The notes beneath the pieces were generated by a model. The model did no database searches. It was not told where the DNA came from and was given only the letters and a program-made list of their open reading frames with translations. A stretch of DNA of 64,000 nucleotides, from assembly GCA_964370775.1 (NCBI GenBank), contig CAYJKT010000012.1:10472-74471 (forward strand), given 5' to 3'. Numbering within the stretch: position 1 is the stretch's first letter; the number at the start of each line of letters is the position of its first letter. Positions 60,438-64,000 of the stretch are shown in pieces. The DNA is from SIG603 sp964370775. Lineage in GTDB: Bacteria > Bacillota > Clostridia > Oscillospirales > Acutalibacteraceae. The position numbers were made by a program, and so were the translations under genes.

Positions 60438-61412
60438 ATGACAAAGCTAGCTAAACTAAAGACACAATCGAACATAACAAAGAAAGAAAAATCCTTCACA
60501 CAAAAAGCACGTTCAATCATCAAAAGTGACTGGCAATTACATGTGTTAATAACACTTCCAGTTTTGTATTTTTTTATATTTAGCTATATTCCTATGTACG
60601 GTGCACAAATCGCATTTAAAAATTATTCTATCTCGGATGGCATTTGGGGTAGCACATGGGTAGGTTTCGACCATTTTATGAAGTTCTTCAACTCCCCACA
60701 ATTTAGCATACTAATCAAAAATACTCTTTCTATCAGTATATATGCACTTATTGCAGGAGCACCTTTTCCTATTATTCTTGCAGTAATGTTAAAATATTTG
60801 CCTTTTAAGAGGTATTCAAAAGTCATTCAAAGTGTAACGTTTGCACCACACTTTATATCCATAGTTGTTATGGTAAGTATTATAACAGAAATGCTTGCAC
60901 CCAGAACAGGAATGATTAGTAATATATGCTCTCTGTTTGGAATTAACTATACTTTGGATTTAATGAGCAGTTCAGATGCCTTTGCAGATGTATATGTTTG
61001 GTCGGGAATTTGGCAAATCACAGGATTCTCTGCAATTATTTATACTGCAATTTTATCTGGTATTGATACAAGCTTAGAAGAAGCCGCAATGATAGATGGT
61101 GCTTCTGTTTGGAAAAGAATTTGGTATATCGATTTACCAACTCTAATTCCACAATTTACAATATCCTTAATATTAAGTTTAGGTCAAATATTGGATGTAG
61201 GATTTGAAAAGATATTGTTGATGAAAAACGATATGAACGCAAGATCAGCACAAGTACTAGCTACATATATTTATGAAATGGGTATAGCTTCTGCTTTGCC
61301 TAATGTATCTTATACCGCTGCTATAGGATTGTTCAAATCATTAATATCTTTGGTCTTAATTTTTTCAGTTAATAAAATAGTCCAAAAGTTGGGAGGAACA
61401 AGTTTATGGTAA
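60438..61412 (+). CDS. CUT1 ABC transporter permease (LplB-like)
   Basis: 324 residues, six membrane helices after a basic N-terminus. EAA loop LEEAAMIDGASVWKRIWYID at about 215-235. It partners the second permease, which starts 7 nt before its end. The ATPase (usually a shared MsmX-type) is not encoded in the locus. Confidence 0.9.
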   Translation: MTKLAKLKTQSNITKKEKSFTQKARSIIKSDWQLHVLITLPVLYFFIFSYIPMYGAQIAFKNYSISDGIWGSTWVGFDHFMKFFNSPQFSILIKNTLSISIYALIAGAPFPIILAVMLKYLPFKRYSKVIQSVTFAPHFISIVVMVSIITEMLAPRTGMISNICSLFGINYTLDLMSSSDAFADVYVWSGIWQITGFSAIIYTAILSGIDTSLEEAAMIDGASVWKRIWYIDLPTLIPQFTISLILSLGQILDVGFEKILLMKNDMNARSAQVLATYIYEMGIASALPNVSYTAAIGLFKSLISLVLIFSVNKIVQKLGGTSLW

Positions 61413-62320
61413 AAACAGCAAAAATAAAAACCTATAAAATAATAAGGCAAGACAAAGGCTTTCATTTTTTAAATATGATTACTTCTACTATAGTACTAAT
61501 ACTTGTGTTTTATCCACTTTACTATATATTAATATCCTCCTTAAGTTCAGGAGCAGCAGTGTCATCTGGCAAAGTTTTCTTGTATCCCGTAGATATTACA
61601 TTTGATGGATACGAAAAAATAATAGAAAACAACTCCTTGGTTACAGGATTTATGAACACTATATTTTACACATTATGTGGAACTGCAATCAATGTATTTA
61701 TGACAGTCTTAGCAGCTTATCCCTTATCAAGAAAGGACATGCACGGACGCAACTGGATTACTTTTTTCTTTGCTTTTACCATGTGGTTTAACGGAGGACT
61801 TATTCCAACATATATTTTATTTAAAGACTTGAATTTGATTGACAATCGCCTAGTTATGATAATTCCTGGAGCTATTTCAATATGGAATATGATTATAACA
61901 AGAACTTATTTTCAAAAATCTATACCTGAAGATTTAATGGAGGCATCAAGAATTGACGGAGCTTCACATTTTACATATCTATTTAAAATAGCGATACCAC
62001 TAGCAAAACCAATCCTCGCAGTTATTACTTTATACTATGCTGTTGGGCATTGGAACCAATACTTTAACGCTATGTTATATCTAAATACACCAGATTTATT
62101 TTCGCTACAATTAGTTTTGAGAGGTATATTAATTACCGGTTCTATATCAGCAGCCTCAGAAGGCTCATTTAGTGCAGAAGATATGATTTATCTTGAGAAC
62201 TTGCAACAGATATTAAAATACTCTGTTATTGTAGTTAGCACAATTCCAATGCTAATTCTTTATCCGTTTATACAAAAATATTTCGTTAAAGGAATTATGG
62301 TTGGTGCAATAAAAGGTTAA
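61406..62320 (+). CDS. CUT1 ABC transporter permease (YtcP/LplC-like)
   Basis: 304 residues, six helices. EAA loop PEDLMEASRIDGASHFTYLF, and the C-terminal PFIQKYFVKGIMVGAIKG is characteristic of the YtcP/LplC group. It overlaps the first permease gene and is followed by the glycoside hydrolase gene after 32 nt. Confidence 0.92.
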   Translation: MVKTAKIKTYKIIRQDKGFHFLNMITSTIVLILVFYPLYYILISSLSSGAAVSSGKVFLYPVDITFDGYEKIIENNSLVTGFMNTIFYTLCGTAINVFMTVLAAYPLSRKDMHGRNWITFFFAFTMWFNGGLIPTYILFKDLNLIDNRLVMIIPGAISIWNMIITRTYFQKSIPEDLMEASRIDGASHFTYLFKIAIPLAKPILAVITLYYAVGHWNQYFNAMLYLNTPDLFSLQLVLRGILITGSISAASEGSFSAEDMIYLENLQQILKYSVIVVSTIPMLILYPFIQKYFVKGIMVGAIKG

Positions 62321-62352
62321 AAAATACATATTATTAATAAGGAGATTATATA

Positions 62353-63423
62353 ATGAGTAAAAAATTAAGCGCAGCTACTAAAAGAGCAATAGAGAGAAAT
62401 TACTTCCAAGGTAATGAGTGGTTTTGTGATTTCAATGAAAAAAGAGTTAAAGGAGATTTAGATTACGAGGAGGGTATCCATAGACGTGATCCAAGCAGTG
62501 TGATTTTAGTTGATGATACTTATTACGTATACTACACAAAATCACAAGGACCTCATACTGGTTTTAATTCAGGTGATTTAAACAACAAAGTTTTCCCTTG
62601 GGATTATTCAGAAATTTGGTACGCTACAAGCAAAGATGGGGAAACATGGGAGGAAAAAGGTATAGCTATTGAAAGAGGAAAAGCGGGAGATTTTGATGAT
62701 AGAAGTGTCTTTACTGCTGAAATACTAGTACATGCTGGGAAATATTATCTGGTGTACCAAGTTGTAAAACATCCATACGTTAATCGAAGCTTTGAACATA
62801 TCGCTATCGCTTATTCCGATTTGCCAACAGGCCCTTTTATTAAATCAACGGCGCCAATTCTTCAAGCAGAACAAGATGGAGAATGGGACGGAGATGAAGA
62901 CAATCGCTTCTATGTTAAATCAAAAGGAAGTTTTGATAGCCATAAAGTACACGACCCATTGCTATTCAGTTTTAATGATAAATTTTATTTATATTATAAA
63001 GGTGAAATTATGGGCGAAGAACTATACATGGGTGGTAGAGAAACAAAATGGGGAGTTGCAATTGCAGATAATGTTTTAGGTCCTTATGTAAAAAGTGAGT
63101 ATAACCCTATAACAAACAGTGGCCATGAAACATGCTTATGGAAGTACAACGGAGGAATGGCAGCGTTTTTAAGAACTGATGGTGTAGAAAAAAACACTCT
63201 ACAATTTGCAGAAGATGGCATTAATTTTGAGATAAAATCAGTTATAAAAGGTGGCCCTGAGGCAAGTGGTCCGTTCCGAAGTCCTGAAAGCTTTGACAAT
63301 CCACTTGAGGGTATGAGCTGGGGGTTAACACATAAATGGAAAAATGGGTGGGGATATATTGAACGATTCGATATAAATGAAAATCAAAGGAAAATATATA
63401 ACAAAAGAGCAAAGTATGAATAG
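62353..63423 (+). CDS. GH117-family glycoside hydrolase (neoagarooligosaccharide hydrolase-like)
   Basis: 356 residues with no signal peptide, so cytoplasmic. LSAATKR near the N-terminus fits the SxAxxR dimer motif of GH117. The five-bladed propeller carries RRDPSSVILVDDTYYVYYT, KVFPWDYSEIWYATS, DDRSVFTAEILVHAGKYYL, DSHKVHDPLL and NPITNSGHETCLW, matching family members. GH117 enzymes release 3,6-anhydro-L-galactose from neoagaro-oligosaccharides of red algae. GH43 is the alternative fold relative but fits less well. Confidence 0.85.
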   Translation: MSKKLSAATKRAIERNYFQGNEWFCDFNEKRVKGDLDYEEGIHRRDPSSVILVDDTYYVYYTKSQGPHTGFNSGDLNNKVFPWDYSEIWYATSKDGETWEEKGIAIERGKAGDFDDRSVFTAEILVHAGKYYLVYQVVKHPYVNRSFEHIAIAYSDLPTGPFIKSTAPILQAEQDGEWDGDEDNRFYVKSKGSFDSHKVHDPLLFSFNDKFYLYYKGEIMGEELYMGGRETKWGVAIADNVLGPYVKSEYNPITNSGHETCLWKYNGGMAAFLRTDGVEKNTLQFAEDGINFEIKSVIKGGPEASGPFRSPESFDNPLEGMSWGLTHKWKNGWGYIERFDINENQRKIYNKRAKYE

Positions 63424-63551
63424 CGATTATTATTACAGATTGTAGAAGATGTAACTCTTTACCTATTTTAATTGTAGTGGACAACGCTGTTAGTATGTAA
63501 TACAAGAAAAAGAACCTCTTGTGTTAGAATCGAAATATATGAGGTGTTTTT

Positions 63552-63650
63552 ATGGCAAGAAGTTATGGACATATAAGTGGTTATGATAAAGAGATTTTAG
63601 AACTAAAATCAAAAATCTCAAAATTTATGCAAATAGTAAAAAAATCGTAA
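63552..63650 (+). pseudogene. IS3-family OrfA N-terminal remnant
   Basis: 32-codon frame MARSYGHISGYDKEILELKS resembles the start of IS3-group OrfA/HTH proteins (YxKEILELKxxG...), then runs out of frame before the helix-turn-helix. AGG-GTG ribosome-like site upstream. Decayed. Confidence 0.5.
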
Positions 63651-63905
63651 CAGTCATTAATAATATTACAAATAATATTGTTAAAACAGACAGTTTTTAA
63701 TCATACTTAATAATACTAAATAAATTTTGCTTTGCTTTTCATTTGATGCATAAACACTCCTTAAATTTTTATATTTAAAAACAAAAAATTGGAACAACCT
63801 GCTTAATCGAATCTTTATAACAAGAATGTGGCTGACAGTTTTTGGGGCGAACACGAAGTTCCAAGGGCGATACGTCAGACCATTACATTCTTATTATAAA
63901 TTAAA

Positions 63906-63952
63906 TAAGCATATCGTAAAATCTGTTTTAAACAAACTTTATGATATGCTTA
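63906..63952. repeat. 15-bp inverted repeat
   Basis: TAAGCATATCGTAAA and TTTATGATATGCTTA (one G-U or mismatch) with a 17-nt loop. Could be a bidirectional terminator. Confidence 0.5.
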
Positions 63953-63962
63953 TATTGTACCA

Positions 63963-64000
63963 AAGGGTAATAACTTCAAGAAATTAATCTTAAAATTATC
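63963..64000. repeat. Dispersed hairpin repeat, copy 2 (cut by window edge)
   Basis: 34 of 38 positions match 30736-30773. The right arm of the stem would lie beyond the window. Confidence 0.6.

Larger units (their letters stand above)
63424..64000. other. Gene-poor right edge with IS3 fragment and hairpins
   Basis: It contains ACAAGA/TCTTGT arms at about 63502-63522 next to an OrfA-like fragment, a 15-bp inverted repeat and the truncated second copy of the dispersed hairpin repeat. I see no gene between 63651 and 63900. Confidence 0.45.

Overview
The window is AT-rich, densely packed bacterial DNA. Strong AGGAGG-type ribosome sites, TTGACA/TATAAT promoters, a class B sortase, an HPr with both His15 and Ser46, and a BglG/MtlR-type PTS regulator all point to a low-GC Firmicute, most likely a clostridial (Lachnospirales-like) anaerobe. 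A GH117-type hydrolase (agar/porphyran family), a mannitol-type PTS and a pyrimidine catabolic operon suggest a gut or marine habitat with macroalgal carbohydrate. The habitat is inference.

Layout. 1-3.1 kb (minus): rqcH (cut by the window edge), a Nif3-like gene and trmK. 3.3-4.1 kb (plus): sortase B. 4.1-10.8 kb (minus): a purine operon purE - M29 aminopeptidase - purM - purN - purO-type IMP cyclohydrolase - AICAR transformylase - purD. It uses separate IMP-forming enzymes instead of bifunctional PurH. 11-14.7 kb: isochorismatase-like hydrolase, methyltransferase, small membrane protein, Dph6-like ATPase, cyclase-family hydrolase. 14.8-18.5 kb (minus): cobalamin riboswitch with terminator, then btuF-btuC-btuD and a divergent cobalamin adenosyltransferase-like gene. 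18.8-22.1 kb (plus): lipoprotein plus an ABC-2 type exporter.

22.2-30.7 kb (minus): a complete mannitol-type PTS in two transcription units (IIA, 1-phosphofructokinase-like kinase, Zn-dependent polyol-phosphate dehydrogenase, HPr; then EI, IICB, MtlR-type activator). Both promoters carry the same 21-bp dyad exactly 18 bp upstream of the -35 box. 30.8-42.9 kb (minus): uptake and reductive degradation of pyrimidines, with ABC transporter, dihydropyrimidinase, PreA-like dihydropyrimidine dehydrogenase, PucR regulator, omega-aminotransferase, N-carbamoyl-beta-alanine amidohydrolase and iron alcohol dehydrogenase. Together they would convert uracil to 3-hydroxypropionate. The solute-binding protein appears circularly permuted, and the operon leader has two tandem related terminator hairpins.

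43.5-54.3 kb (plus): a complete type I-C CRISPR-Cas locus (cas3-cas5-cas8c-cas7-cas4-cas1-cas2) with an internal cas11c start in cas8c and an array of 47 repeats and 46 spacers. Remnants of a YhcG/DUF1016 gene end lie on both sides. 54.4-63.7 kb (plus): a polysaccharide-utilisation-like locus (membrane AraC regulator, CUT1 binding protein, three tandem VOC proteins, two permeases, GH117 hydrolase), bracketed by decayed IS3-family fragments.

No tRNA, rRNA or intact transposase was seen.
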